Shown here: piece by piece, positions 17,260 to 25,665 of the stretch
How positions within the stretch are numbered: the stretch's first letter is position 1
Layout of the letters: every line of letters starts with the position of its first letter
Origin: Actinomycetes bacterium
Lineage (GTDB): Bacteria > Actinomycetota > Acidimicrobiia > Acidimicrobiales > UBA8190
NCBI GenBank assembly: GCA_021819525.1
Contig: JAKAQW010000022.1
Coordinates: forward strand, 1 to 34,910
Length of the DNA: 34,910 nt
Direction: 5' to 3'
Notes under the pieces: generated by a model
Databases searched by the model: none
What the model was told of the DNA's origin: nothing
Seen by the model: the letters and a program-made list of their open reading frames with translations, nothing else
Program-made: the position numbers and the translations under genes

Positions 17260-17592
17260 CTACCCGGCGCCGCCGCCAGCCGCGGCCAGCTCGACCTCGT
17301 ACGACCACAGCTCGCTCTGGGTCGACACCGGTGGGCGCTGCTCTCCGGCGCCGGCGCCAGGCTGGTGCCCGTGCCCGAAGGCGGGGGAGGCCACCCACGC
17401 CTCGAAGGCGGCCACGTCACGCCAGCGGGTCACCACCAGCCACGTCGAGCGGCCGTCGGTGGGGCGCAGCAGCTCGAACCCCTCGAAGCCGTCGGCTCGG
17501 TCGACGGCGCCGGCCCGTGCGGCGAAGCGCCGGGCCAGCTCGTCGCCGCCTTCTTCTGGCACGGTGATGGCGTTGATGCGGATCACGGTCAT
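17260..17592 (-). CDS. antibiotic biosynthesis monooxygenase (ABM) / HmoA-like protein
   Basis: A 110-residue single-domain protein with the dimeric ferredoxin-like fold of ABM and heme-degrading monooxygenases. Typical stretches are MTVIRINAITVPEEGGDEL at the start, the RAGAVDRADGFEGFELLRPT loop, and TWLVVTRWRDVAAFEAWV. The C-terminal 25 residues are Gln/Gly/Ala-rich and look non-essential. Its ATG overlaps the TGA of the MFS gene (ATGA), which fixes the start and shows translational coupling. A heme-degrading role is possible because the sequence resembles HmoA-like proteins, but no heme-ligand residue can be assigned with certainty. Confidence 0.85.
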   Translation of the reverse strand: MTVIRINAITVPEEGGDELARRFAARAGAVDRADGFEGFELLRPTDGRSTWLVVTRWRDVAAFEAWVASPAFGHGHQPGAGAGEQRPPVSTQSELWSYEVELAAAGGGAG

Positions 17593-19082
17593 GGCTCTAT
17601 TGTGGCCGCTCGCGCCGCAGAGGTGATCCTCGCCGATGGCGGCGACCGCCGGTACGAGCGAAGCGCGCTCGCGAGCAGCGATCCGAAAGCCACGACCGGG
17701 ATCTCCATGACCAGGTACATGTCCCGGTACCCCACAGCGCTCGCCAGCCAGCCACACGCGAAGGGCACCGCGATGGTGACCAGGTTGGTGCTGGCCATGA
17801 GCCGGGCGTTCGCCCGTCCGAGGGTGCCCAGCGGCACGCCGTCGGCGAGGACTGCCGACGCCATCGGGAAGGTGAGCCCGTGGGGAACCCCGAGCACGGC
17901 CATGCCGACGAGCAGGACCAGGAAGCCGCTGGCGCCGCCCAAGATGGCGATGCCGGCCGCCGTGGCCAGCACCGCTCCGCTCAGCACCGCTCGTTGGTGG
18001 CGGATCGGCGCCTTGACAGCGACCACGCCCCGCACGGCCATCGACACGGCGAAGAACACCCCGAAGGCCAGCGAGGCACCGGCGGCAGACGCGCCGTCGA
18101 CGTGGCGGGCCAGGAGCGCGCCGAAGGTGACCAGCGCGGCGAAGGGCGCCTGGTAGGTGAGCATGGTGGCAAGCGCCAGGCGGTAGGCGGGGAAGCTCAG
18201 CAGCCGAGTGCTCGGGCCCGGAGCACCGAAGTGGCCGGGGCCGGAGCCGTCGGGGAAGACGGCTGGTTCGCCGGACGGGCTCCGAGCGGGCGGGGCCGTA
18301 CCGAGCGCTGCGGTCGGGGATGGAACGTCGGTCGAAGGCAGATCAGCGGCGCGGGTCTCCGTCCCTGGTACAGCACGCCCAGGGGCTTCGGCCGGCCGGG
18401 TCACCGGATCGGCTACCGTCGGATCGCCAGGACCACCCGGCACCGCCCGATGCTGGTGGATCGCGGCGGCGATGCTGATGGCGGTGGCAAGCGCCGGCAG
18501 GGGCACCATGGCAGCGAACGCCCCACGTAGGGAGCCCGACAGCAGGTGGAGGACCTCCGCCTCGATGAGCGGCCCCAGCACCAGCCCGAACGACAGCGAC
18601 ACGGCGAACACGGCCAGTGCTCGAGCCCGGCGCCCCGCCGACGCCGCCCCGATCGACGTCATGGCGGCGGGGAACACGAGCCCACCGCCGACCCCGAGCA
18701 CGACGGCTGCCACCCACAGCCCGGCTCGGCCCGAGGGGATGGCGAAGAGCACGAACGAGGTCAGCACCAGGCACTGGCCCACGCTCAGCACCCGCAGCGC
18801 CGAGGTGGCGGTGGTCCGGGCGGCCAAGGTGGCGGCGGTGAGCACGCCGGCCAGGCCGGCCACCGCGGTGAGGGAGCCGAGCTCGGCGTTGCCGATGCCG
18901 AGCAGCTGGCGGGCGATGAGCGGGAAGGTCGTCTGCCCCATGTTCTGGGCGGCCCTCCCGAGCACGGCGATCGCCAGGAGGAAGGGTGCCACCGCGGTGA
19001 CCGGTCCTCCGACCCACCACCACCGTCGGCGCGCCGCCAGGTGCGCTTGGCCGGGCTGTGACGGTACCGTCACAGCCCGCAC
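17589..19082 (-). CDS. MFS transporter
   Basis: A 497-residue major-facilitator protein with twelve predicted helices in two halves. The first half runs from about residue 26 (VGGPVTAVAPFLLAIAVLGR) to a helix near AISIAAAIHQH. A Pro/Ala/Ser/Thr-rich central cytosolic loop of roughly 85 residues then leads to the second half (YRLALATMLTYQAPFAALVT onward). The loop after helix 2-3 (LAARTTATSALRVLSVGQ) is a degenerate form of the family motif A. The substrate is unknown. It heads a three-gene operon with the ABM protein and the DUF6069-like protein, so efflux or uptake of a redox-active or heme-related compound is conceivable. Confidence 0.87.
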   Translation of the reverse strand: MRAVTVPSQPGQAHLAARRRWWWVGGPVTAVAPFLLAIAVLGRAAQNMGQTTFPLIARQLLGIGNAELGSLTAVAGLAGVLTAATLAARTTATSALRVLSVGQCLVLTSFVLFAIPSGRAGLWVAAVVLGVGGGLVFPAAMTSIGAASAGRRARALAVFAVSLSFGLVLGPLIEAEVLHLLSGSLRGAFAAMVPLPALATAISIAAAIHQHRAVPGGPGDPTVADPVTRPAEAPGRAVPGTETRAADLPSTDVPSPTAALGTAPPARSPSGEPAVFPDGSGPGHFGAPGPSTRLLSFPAYRLALATMLTYQAPFAALVTFGALLARHVDGASAAGASLAFGVFFAVSMAVRGVVAVKAPIRHQRAVLSGAVLATAAGIAILGGASGFLVLLVGMAVLGVPHGLTFPMASAVLADGVPLGTLGRANARLMASTNLVTIAVPFACGWLASAVGYRDMYLVMEIPVVAFGSLLASALRSYRRSPPSARITSAARAATIEP

Positions 19083-19192
19083 CCGCTCAGGGCGCGCCGG
19101 TGGCAGGTTCGAGCTCGATCAATGGTCCCAGGCTACCGGCCGAGCCGACGTGCCGGCGCCGTCGCGCTCAGCTCGCTGGTCGTCTCCGTGGA

Positions 19193-19816
19193 CTACGCGG
19201 CTTCGACAGGCGCTTCGTCCCCGAGCCCCTGGATGTGCAGCGGGCCGATGAAGCCCACGGGGAAGATCTTCTTCCCGAAGGTGGCGTTGATCAGCCCGGC
19301 CGCCGCGTGGTACCAGGCCAGCACGGCGAAGACGATGGTCACCCACCCGCCGGCCTCGGTGGCCTTCAAGATGTTGTCGCCGCTACCGATGGCCAGCAAG
19401 ATGAGCGCTATGTCGATGAGCACGAAGACGACGACGAGCACCCAGTCGGTGCGGAAGGAGGCGATGACGAAGAAGAAGGTCAGCACCGCGAACATGGCCA
19501 GGAACAGCGCCACCGCGGTGGCGACCGTGTCCTTCGCCACGCTCGACGCGTAGAACTGGACGAAGAGCCCGTAGATGATCCAGAACGGTCCGTAGGTGCC
19601 GAAGACACAGGCGCCGAAGGTGTTCCCCCGAGCCACCTCCAGCATCGCCACCAACAACTGCGCCAGCCCGCCGAAGATGAGCGAGACCGGCAGCACGATG
19701 AACACCGCGCTCCCGCCGATCAGATGGGCGTTCACGAACCCGAGCATGAACGACGTGGTGGCGAACGCGAACACCGCCCAGTGCCCGGGATCGCACCAGT
19801 TGTCTTTTGCCGACAT
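19193..19816 (-). CDS. acetate uptake transporter of the GPR1/FUN34/YaaH (SatP) family
   Basis: A 207-residue membrane protein with six hydrophobic helices, matching SatP-type acetate/succinate transporters. Helix 1 is preceded by CDPGHWAVFAFATTSFMLGF, and the segment ARGNTFGACVFGTYGPFWII is characteristic of the family. LAWYHAAAGLINATFGKKIFP near the C-terminus is another. The ATG at 19816 has a strong GGGGGAG ribosome binding site five bases upstream. It is transcribed away from the LytS-type kinase gene, and that operon ends in an acetate-type symporter, so the region is probably devoted to sensing and taking up small carboxylates. Confidence 0.9.
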   Translation of the reverse strand: MSAKDNWCDPGHWAVFAFATTSFMLGFVNAHLIGGSAVFIVLPVSLIFGGLAQLLVAMLEVARGNTFGACVFGTYGPFWIIYGLFVQFYASSVAKDTVATAVALFLAMFAVLTFFFVIASFRTDWVLVVVFVLIDIALILLAIGSGDNILKATEAGGWVTIVFAVLAWYHAAAGLINATFGKKIFPVGFIGPLHIQGLGDEAPVEAA

Positions 19817-19902
19817 ATCTCCCCCTTCGTGGTGGCCTTGGTCTCCGCCTGCAGCTTGGTGGGCAGTGCCGGCCGGTTCAAGGACCGGTGGTCGGGATTC
19901 GA

Positions 19903-19939
19903 CGAGAGCACCGTTTCGAGCGACGAGCGGTGGCTCTCG
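19903..19939. promoter_or_regulatory. imperfect dyad between the carboxylate transporter and the kinase gene
   Basis: CGAGAGCACCG at 19903-19913 and CGGTGGCTCTCG at 19928-19939 are inverted repeats that differ by one inserted base, around a 14-base centre. The dyad lies in the 160-base divergent region, about 40 bases ahead of the kinase ATG. It could be a regulator site or an RNA hairpin in the kinase leader. Confidence 0.4.
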
Positions 19940-19976
19940 TGCGCCGAGTGGTGGCCGCGGTCTGCGCCCTGCCAAG

Positions 19977-21227
19977 ATGGCGCTGCACAGAGCGTGGGCC
20001 GCCAGCGTCGCTGTCGGGCTCGGGCTCGGGCTGGGGTGGAGGCAGGTGACCGAGGTGCTGTGGGTGGCTGTCGCGGGGGTGGTGCTCCTGCTCGTCGGCG
20101 TCCTGCGCTTCGCTGTGCGCGGTGAGCGGCGCCTGGGCACGCCCGCCCAGCGCGCCGGGTACGAGACGTTGCGTACGGCCAACCTGGTGGCCCCCGAGCT
20201 GCGCAGCGGCCTGCAGCAAGCCGGCAACAGCCGGGTCACCGGGCACCTGCGCTCGCTGCTCGGCACGCCGGGGGTGGTGCTGGCCGACCTGGCCGGGGTG
20301 CTCGCCTCGGAGAACGTCGACGAGGCGCACCGGCGGCTGCTCGAAGGGCCGGTCCAAGAGGCGATCGCGTCGGCTTCCCCCCAGGTCCTCGCAGCGAGCG
20401 ACCTGGCGTGCCGCTCCGGGCCGGCCTGCTCGTACCAGGCAGGGGTGGTGGTGCCGCTCGCCGTCGACGACGCGGTGGTCGGGGCGCTCGTCGCCCTGGG
20501 ATCCTCGGCACCCGCCGGCCTGTTGCGGCTGTGCAGCGAGGTGGCCCAATTCATCTCCACGCAGCTGGAGCTGGCCGAGCTGGACCGCTCCCGGCGCCGG
20601 GCCGCCCAGGCCGAGCTGCGGTTCTTGCGGGCGCAGATCTCCCCGCACTTCGTCTACAACGCCATCACCGCCATCGAGTCGTTCGTCCGCACCGACCCTG
20701 ACCGGGCCAGGGAGCTGCTGGTGCAGTTCGCCGACTTCATCCGCTACAGCTTTCGCGGCCAGGACCAGTTCGTGACGGTGGCCGAGGAGCTGCGCCTGGT
20801 CGACACCTACCTGGAGCTCGAGCGCGCCCGCTTCGGCGAGCGCCTGTCGGTCACCTTGCGGGTGGCCCCCGAGGTGCTGAGCGTGCGCCTGCCATCCCTG
20901 ATCCTGCAGCCACTGGTGGAGAACGCGGTGCGTCACGGGATCGAGCCGAGCGAGACCGTGGGGCATCTCGAGATCTCCGCCGAGGACGCCGGCGCCGACG
21001 CGTGCATCTGTGTGGAGGACGACGGGGCCGGCGCGGATCCCGAACGGGTGCGCCGGGTCCTCGCAGGGCGCGAGGACGGCGACACGGTCGGCTTGCACAA
21101 CGTCGACGAGCGTCTGCGGACCGTGTTCGGCGAGGCCTACGGGCTGGTGGTGGAGACGGCGCCGGGGGCCGGGACCAAGGTGTCGCTGCGGGTGCCGAAG
21201 TTCAATGCCGTGCTGCGGGCATCGTGA
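19977..21227 (+). CDS. LytS-type sensor histidine kinase
   Basis: A 416-residue membrane-linked kinase. Two short hydrophobic segments occupy the first 45 residues, followed by a GAF-like sensor region (about 60-205) containing a CRSGPACSY stretch. The His_kinase (LytS/PF06580-type) domain has its phospho-acceptor His in FLRAQISPHFVYNAITAIES (His224). The HATPase domain has the N-box LQPLVENAVRHGI (Asn316), then VEDDGAGADPERV and TVGLHNVDERLRTVFG. The ATG at 19977 is chosen as the first in-frame ATG before the hydrophobic start. The stop overlaps the GTG of the response regulator gene. The Cys pair in the GAF-like region might bind a ligand or metal, which is speculation. Confidence 0.9.
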   Translation: MALHRAWAASVAVGLGLGLGWRQVTEVLWVAVAGVVLLLVGVLRFAVRGERRLGTPAQRAGYETLRTANLVAPELRSGLQQAGNSRVTGHLRSLLGTPGVVLADLAGVLASENVDEAHRRLLEGPVQEAIASASPQVLAASDLACRSGPACSYQAGVVVPLAVDDAVVGALVALGSSAPAGLLRLCSEVAQFISTQLELAELDRSRRRAAQAELRFLRAQISPHFVYNAITAIESFVRTDPDRARELLVQFADFIRYSFRGQDQFVTVAEELRLVDTYLELERARFGERLSVTLRVAPEVLSVRLPSLILQPLVENAVRHGIEPSETVGHLEISAEDAGADACICVEDDGAGADPERVRRVLAGREDGDTVGLHNVDERLRTVFGEAYGLVVETAPGAGTKVSLRVPKFNAVLRAS

Positions 21228-21952
21228 ACGGCCTCACGGTGCTGGCCGTCGACGACGAGGCTCCCTCGCTCGACGAGCTGGTGTACCTGCTCGATCGCTG
21301 CGAGGTGGTGAAGCGCTCGGCCGCTGCCGCCACTGCCACCGACGCGCTGCGGATCTTGCAGGAGGAGACCTTCGACGTGGTCCTGCTCGACGTGCGCATG
21401 CCTGGGCTCGACGGCTTGGAGCTGGCCAAGGTGCTTCGTCGTTTCGCCCACCCGCCGGCGGTGGCCTTCGTCACCGCCCACGAGGAGCACGCCCTGGCCG
21501 CGTTCGAGGTGGGGGCGTGTGGCTACCTGCTGAAGCCGGTGACCAGCGAGCGCCTCAGGGCACTGCTCGACCGGGTGGCTCCGGCCCCGGAGCCCGACGC
21601 CGCGCTGGACGTCATCGCCGTCGAAGTCGGCTCGACCACCCGCATGGTGCACCGTCGCGAGGTGGCCTGGGTCGAGTCTGCCGGCGACTACGTCCGGCTG
21701 CACACCGACGAGGGCGAGAACCACCTGCTGGTGCGCGTCCCCATGGCGGCCCTCGAGGCGCAGTGGGTTCCCCACGGGTTCGTCCGGGTGCATCGAAGCT
21801 ACCTCGTCGACGTGGCGCGGATCCGTGAGCTGTCCACCGACGGTGCCCGCACCACCGTGCGCGTCGGCGAAGTCGAGCTGCCCGTGAGCCGCCGGCACGC
21901 GGCCGAGGTGCGGAGCCGGCTCATCGGCGGCGTCCACCGGCATCTGCGGTGA
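21224..21952 (+). CDS. LytTR-family response regulator
   Basis: A 242-residue transcription regulator. The receiver domain (about 4-120) has acidic residues in LAVDDEAPSLDEL, the phospho-acceptor Asp56 in VVLLDVRMPGLDGLELAK, and the signalling Thr/Lys in VTAHEE and YLLKPV. The C-terminal LytTR DNA-binding domain (about 135-238) shows REVAWVESAGDYVRLHTDEG and GFVRVHRSYLVDVARI. It starts at a GTG overlapping the kinase stop, and its own stop overlaps the GTG of the DUF485-like gene. It should activate the operon it sits in, and possibly the divergent transporter. Confidence 0.94.
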   Translation: MNGLTVLAVDDEAPSLDELVYLLDRCEVVKRSAAAATATDALRILQEETFDVVLLDVRMPGLDGLELAKVLRRFAHPPAVAFVTAHEEHALAAFEVGACGYLLKPVTSERLRALLDRVAPAPEPDAALDVIAVEVGSTTRMVHRREVAWVESAGDYVRLHTDEGENHLLVRVPMAALEAQWVPHGFVRVHRSYLVDVARIRELSTDGARTTVRVGEVELPVSRRHAAEVRSRLIGGVHRHLR

Positions 21953-22332
21953 GCGAGGGTGGCGGTGACCGCCCGGCGCGCCAGGTGGTCCGGGCGCCGG
22001 AGCGTCCCTCGGCGGCCCGAGGGCCTGCGCCCGGCACCGGCGACGTGCTGCGCCAGGACGAGTACGGCCGGGTGCTGCTCGGCTCGCTGATGCGAGCCCA
22101 GCTCGGGGTGACGGCGAGCATCCTCGGGCCGGCCGTCGTGCTGTTGGCGCTGTACCCGCTGCTGGCGGTGCTGGTGCCGGGGCTGGCGCGCGACGAGGTG
22201 CTGGGTGTGCCGCTCACCCTGGTGGTGCTCGGTGGGGGCATCTACCCGCCGCTGGTGCTGCTGGGCTTCTGGTACGTGCGTCGGGCCGAGCACGTGGAGC
22301 AGCGCTTCTCCGAGCTGCTCCAGGACCGCTGA
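21949..22332 (+). CDS. DUF485-like small membrane protein
   Basis: A 127-residue protein with a disordered N-terminus of about 45 residues, then two hydrophobic helices (LGVTASILGPAVVLLALYPL and GVPLTLVVLGGGIYPPLVLL) and a cytosolic end, RRAEHVEQRFSELLQDR. This two-helix plan is that of the DUF485 accessory proteins that accompany acetate-type sodium/solute symporters. The gene starts at a GTG overlapping the regulator stop and lies two bases before the symporter start, which supports that role. Confidence 0.75.
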   Translation: MSEGGGDRPARQVVRAPERPSAARGPAPGTGDVLRQDEYGRVLLGSLMRAQLGVTASILGPAVVLLALYPLLAVLVPGLARDEVLGVPLTLVVLGGGIYPPLVLLGFWYVRRAEHVEQRFSELLQDR

Positions 22333-22333
22333 G

Positions 22334-24265
22334 GTGGCCGAGCCGTACACCATCGGGGCTGTGGTGGCGGTGACGGTGGTGACCGCCGTGGTCGGCCTGC
22401 GGGGCATGCGAGTGGCCCGGACACCGGCAGACTTCATGGTGGCAGCCCGCCAGGTCCCACCGCTGCTCAACGCCTCGGCGATCTCCGGGGAGTACCTGTC
22501 GGCCGCCTCGTTCCTCGGGATCGCCGGGTTGGCGCTGCTCGAAGGGCTCGGCGCTCTGTGGTACGCCGTGGGCTACGCGGCCGGGTACCTGGTGCTGCTG
22601 GCCGCGGTGGCCGCCCCGCTGCGACGGTTCGGGGCGTACACCATCCCCGACTTCGCCGAAGGGCGTCTCGGGTCGCCGCGGCTGCGGCGCTGGGCCACGG
22701 TCATGGTGCTGGTCATCTGCGGCTTCTACCTGTTGCCGCAGCTCAACGGCGCCGGGATCACGTTGCAGCTGGCGGTGGGCGGCCCGTACTGGATCGGCGT
22801 GGTCGTGCTCGGCGTGGTGGTCTCCGTCGGGATCGCCAGTGGGGGGATGAAGGGCATCACCGTGGTCCAGGCCTTCTTGTACTGGCTGAAGCTGACGGTC
22901 ATCGCCGTGCCCGCGCTGGTCCTGCTGCTCGTGTTGCGCCACCCGCCGGTAGCTGGCATCGAGGGTCCCGCGCCGCTGCACTTCCTCCGCGCGACGCTGG
23001 TGCGCTTCCCCGACGCCGAGACGATATCGGTGCGCCACGCCGTGACGGTGCTGGCCAGGGGCGTGGTGGGTGGGCTGCGCCGGTCGGGCCCGCTGCTGCT
23101 CCACCCCGGCCGCAGCACGGTGGGCGCGGGCTCGGCGCTGCGGTTCCCGGCCGGATCTGCCGCACCGGCGGTGCAGCCGGGCAGCGTGGTCGGCGACCGC
23201 GCCTGGGCGTCACCGCTCGTGCAGTTCGGCGGCCGGGCGGACCATCCCTTGGCTGCCACCTACGGGGTGCTGGTGGCCACGGTGTTCGGCGCCATGGGCC
23301 TGCCGCACATCCTGGTGCGCTTCTACACCAACAGCGACGGCCGCTCCGCCCGGCGGACGACCGCACTGGTGCTGCTGCTGGTGTCGGTCTTCTACGCCTT
23401 CCCGGCGGTCTATGCGGTTCTCGGACGGATGGAGGCTCCGGGGCTGTACGTCTCGGGGCAAGCGGACTCGGTGGTCCTTGCCCTTCCGAAGATGGTGGCC
23501 GGCGGCCTGGGCGGAGACGTGCTCGGTGCGCTGGTGGCGGCGGGGGCCTTCGCCGCCTTCTTGTCGACGTCCTCGGGGCTGCTCATCGCCATGGCCGGCG
23601 CCCTCTCCCACGACATCTTGGGGCGCGGTGTGCGGGCATTTCGGCTGAGCGCGCTGGGAATCGGGGCGGCGGTGACGGCGGGCGGCTTGGCCGTGGCCGC
23701 CGTGCCGATCAACGTGCTGGTGGGCTGGGCGTTCGCCATCGCCGCCTCGTCGTTCTGCCCGCTGCTGCTGCTGGGGATCTGGTGGCCTCGGCTCACCCGG
23801 GTCGGAGCCAAGTGGGGACTGGCGCTCGGCGGCGGGGCCTCGTCGGCAGCGGTGGTAGCCGATCTGGCCGGGGCCGCACAGCGTGGCTGGCCGGCCCTGC
23901 TGCTCGGCGAGCCGGCCATCTGGACCGTGCCGCTGGCCTTCGGCGCCATGGTGGTCGGGTCGCTGGCCACGCCCCAGGCGGTGCCGGCGAACGTGACTGA
24001 CCTGCTGGTCACCTTGCACCTGCCTGAACGGCTGCAGCTGCGCCACGGCCAGCCGCCGGGCGCGCAGCGGCTCGAGACGCTCAGCGCGCCGCCTGGTCCC
24101 CGAACACCCGCCGGTACACGTCCTCGCCGTACCCGGTCCGCCTGGGAGGCGCTTCGACCAGATGGAACGGGCGGCTCCCCTCGACGCCGCGCTCGGCGCG
24201 CAGGAAGCGCACCGGTGTCGCCGCCTGGCGGGCGAAGCCGTCTGCCAGGTCGAAGAAGTGGGTGA
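22334..24265 (+). CDS. sodium/solute symporter, acetate-permease (ActP/MctP-like) type
   Basis: A 643-residue symporter with about thirteen helices that probably imports acetate or another monocarboxylate with sodium. Family features are ADFMVAARQVPPLLNASAIS, GEYLSAASFLGIAGL, FGAMGLPHILVRFYTNSDGR and FLSTSSGLLIAMAGALSHDI. It starts at a GTG two bases after the DUF485-like gene. The domain ends near PANVTDLLVTLHLPERLQ; beyond that, about 61 residues of Arg/Pro/Gly-rich tail are encoded opposite the 3' end of the convergent MutS-like gene. The middle segment around LLHPGRSTVGAGSALRF is unusually polar for the family. The kinase-regulator pair upstream should control it. Confidence 0.9.
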   Translation: MAEPYTIGAVVAVTVVTAVVGLRGMRVARTPADFMVAARQVPPLLNASAISGEYLSAASFLGIAGLALLEGLGALWYAVGYAAGYLVLLAAVAAPLRRFGAYTIPDFAEGRLGSPRLRRWATVMVLVICGFYLLPQLNGAGITLQLAVGGPYWIGVVVLGVVVSVGIASGGMKGITVVQAFLYWLKLTVIAVPALVLLLVLRHPPVAGIEGPAPLHFLRATLVRFPDAETISVRHAVTVLARGVVGGLRRSGPLLLHPGRSTVGAGSALRFPAGSAAPAVQPGSVVGDRAWASPLVQFGGRADHPLAATYGVLVATVFGAMGLPHILVRFYTNSDGRSARRTTALVLLLVSVFYAFPAVYAVLGRMEAPGLYVSGQADSVVLALPKMVAGGLGGDVLGALVAAGAFAAFLSTSSGLLIAMAGALSHDILGRGVRAFRLSALGIGAAVTAGGLAVAAVPINVLVGWAFAIAASSFCPLLLLGIWWPRLTRVGAKWGLALGGGASSAAVVADLAGAAQRGWPALLLGEPAIWTVPLAFGAMVVGSLATPQAVPANVTDLLVTLHLPERLQLRHGQPPGAQRLETLSAPPGPRTPAGTRPRRTRSAWEALRPDGTGGSPRRRARRAGSAPVSPPGGRSRLPGRRSG

Positions 24266-25652
24266 CGAAGAACACCCGGACGTCACAGTCCACCAGCGCC
24301 TGGACGACCTGGCGCCCGATCTCCGATCCCTCGGACTCGTTCGTGGCGGAGAACGACTCGTTGCACAGCACTACCGAACCCGGTGCCACCTGGTCGACGA
24401 TGGCCCGCATCCGGTACAGCTCCTCGTCGAGCTTGCCGTGGGTCATAGAGGTGTCCTCCTCCCGCTTGAAGTGGGTGAAGCACCCCTCGGCGATACTCAG
24501 ACGCAGCGAGGTGGCCCCGGCGAAGAGGCCGCACTGGGCCATCAGCTGGGCCTGGCCCACGCTGCGCAGGAAGGTGGACTTGCCGCCTTGGTTCGCCCCG
24601 GTGACCATGACCAGCGGCACTGCGTCCGCGTCGACGTCGTTGCCGACGACAGGCTCGGTGGTGGTGAGCGACAGGCAGACGTCCACCAGGCCGCGGGCGG
24701 ACCAGGCCTGTGCTGTCGTCGGAAGGACTTCGGGCACGCAGACCGGCTCGCCCTTGCTGGCCAAGACGCGGTGCAGCTCGGCGGCGCCGAGGTAGAAGCC
24801 GATCTCCATGCGTAGCAGGCGGAAGAAGGCGAGGATGTGGTCGACCGAGCGGGCCAGTGCGTCGGCCACCAGGTTCACGCCCCGGTCGCGCAGCTGCCCG
24901 AGGGTCTGCAGCCCGGCTTCGTCGCGATCGGCGACCACGACCGTGTGGGCATGTCCGGCGCCGAAGAGGTCCCGGAGGTGGCGGCGGCCGGTGGGCTGGT
25001 TGGGGGCACGCAGCACGTAGCTCGCACCGTGCGCGCCGCCGCCCAGCTCGGCGCTGACCAGCACGCCGCCGGAGAACCGGAGGCGCTTCAGGTGAGCGTC
25101 GACCTCGGCGAAGTAGTCGTCGCTGAGCTCCTTGGACAGCATCGAGAACAAGGTGGTGAAGGCCTCTGATTCGAAGCGGTCCGCGTGGTGCTCGGCCAGG
25201 GACCGAAGCTGGCGCAGCACGCCCACGAAGAACGCCATCACCTCCGACGACCGGTGCAAGATGGACTCCGGGGAGCGGGTGAACAGGCCGAAGAAGTTCC
25301 GCCGCTCGCCGTCGATGGCTCCGACGACGAGATCGTAGATGGCCTGCACCGCGTCGCGATGCACCAGGGTGTCGTGCAGGGCGGCCTGGCGGTAGCCGAT
25401 GGTGTCCAAGTCGCCGAGCGGGGCCAGCACGACCTGGCGAGCCACGGCACCGAGGAACGCGTCGCCACCGGCCATGGCCGCGAACAGCTGCTCCAGGCCC
25501 AGATCCGCTACCAGGTCGACCGGTGCATCCAAGCGCGCGGGGCTGTTCGGAGAAGCACCATCGCCGGGGCGAACGCCCGGTCGGGCGCGGCCGTCGACGT
25601 CGGGGTAGACGATCTCCGCGTCGCGGTCACGGAACAGGAGATGGGCTTTCAT
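24081..25652 (-). CDS. MutS-like ATPase, subtype 1 (MutS domain III/V only)
   Basis: A 523-residue protein with the MutS ATPase domain at its C-terminus and a helical core before it. Walker A is VMVTGANQGGKSTFLRSVGQ with Lys358. The strand with the catalytic Glu is VVLCNESFSATNESEGSEIG, with Asn431 where MutS normally has Asp, followed by Glu432. CFTHFKREEDTSMTHGKLDE corresponds to the conserved Q-loop/ABC-type region, and VFFVTHFFDLADGF carries the His switch. No N-terminal mismatch-binding domain is present, so ordinary mismatch repair is unlikely. It lies 13 bases after MutS-like subtype 2 and should share its fluoride riboswitch. Its last 185 bases overlap the symporter tail. Confidence 0.88.
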   Translation of the reverse strand: MKAHLLFRDRDAEIVYPDVDGRARPGVRPGDGASPNSPARLDAPVDLVADLGLEQLFAAMAGGDAFLGAVARQVVLAPLGDLDTIGYRQAALHDTLVHRDAVQAIYDLVVGAIDGERRNFFGLFTRSPESILHRSSEVMAFFVGVLRQLRSLAEHHADRFESEAFTTLFSMLSKELSDDYFAEVDAHLKRLRFSGGVLVSAELGGGAHGASYVLRAPNQPTGRRHLRDLFGAGHAHTVVVADRDEAGLQTLGQLRDRGVNLVADALARSVDHILAFFRLLRMEIGFYLGAAELHRVLASKGEPVCVPEVLPTTAQAWSARGLVDVCLSLTTTEPVVGNDVDADAVPLVMVTGANQGGKSTFLRSVGQAQLMAQCGLFAGATSLRLSIAEGCFTHFKREEDTSMTHGKLDEELYRMRAIVDQVAPGSVVLCNESFSATNESEGSEIGRQVVQALVDCDVRVFFVTHFFDLADGFARQAATPVRFLRAERGVEGSRPFHLVEAPPRRTGYGEDVYRRVFGDQAAR

Positions 25653-25665
25653 CGGAGGTGGGTCC

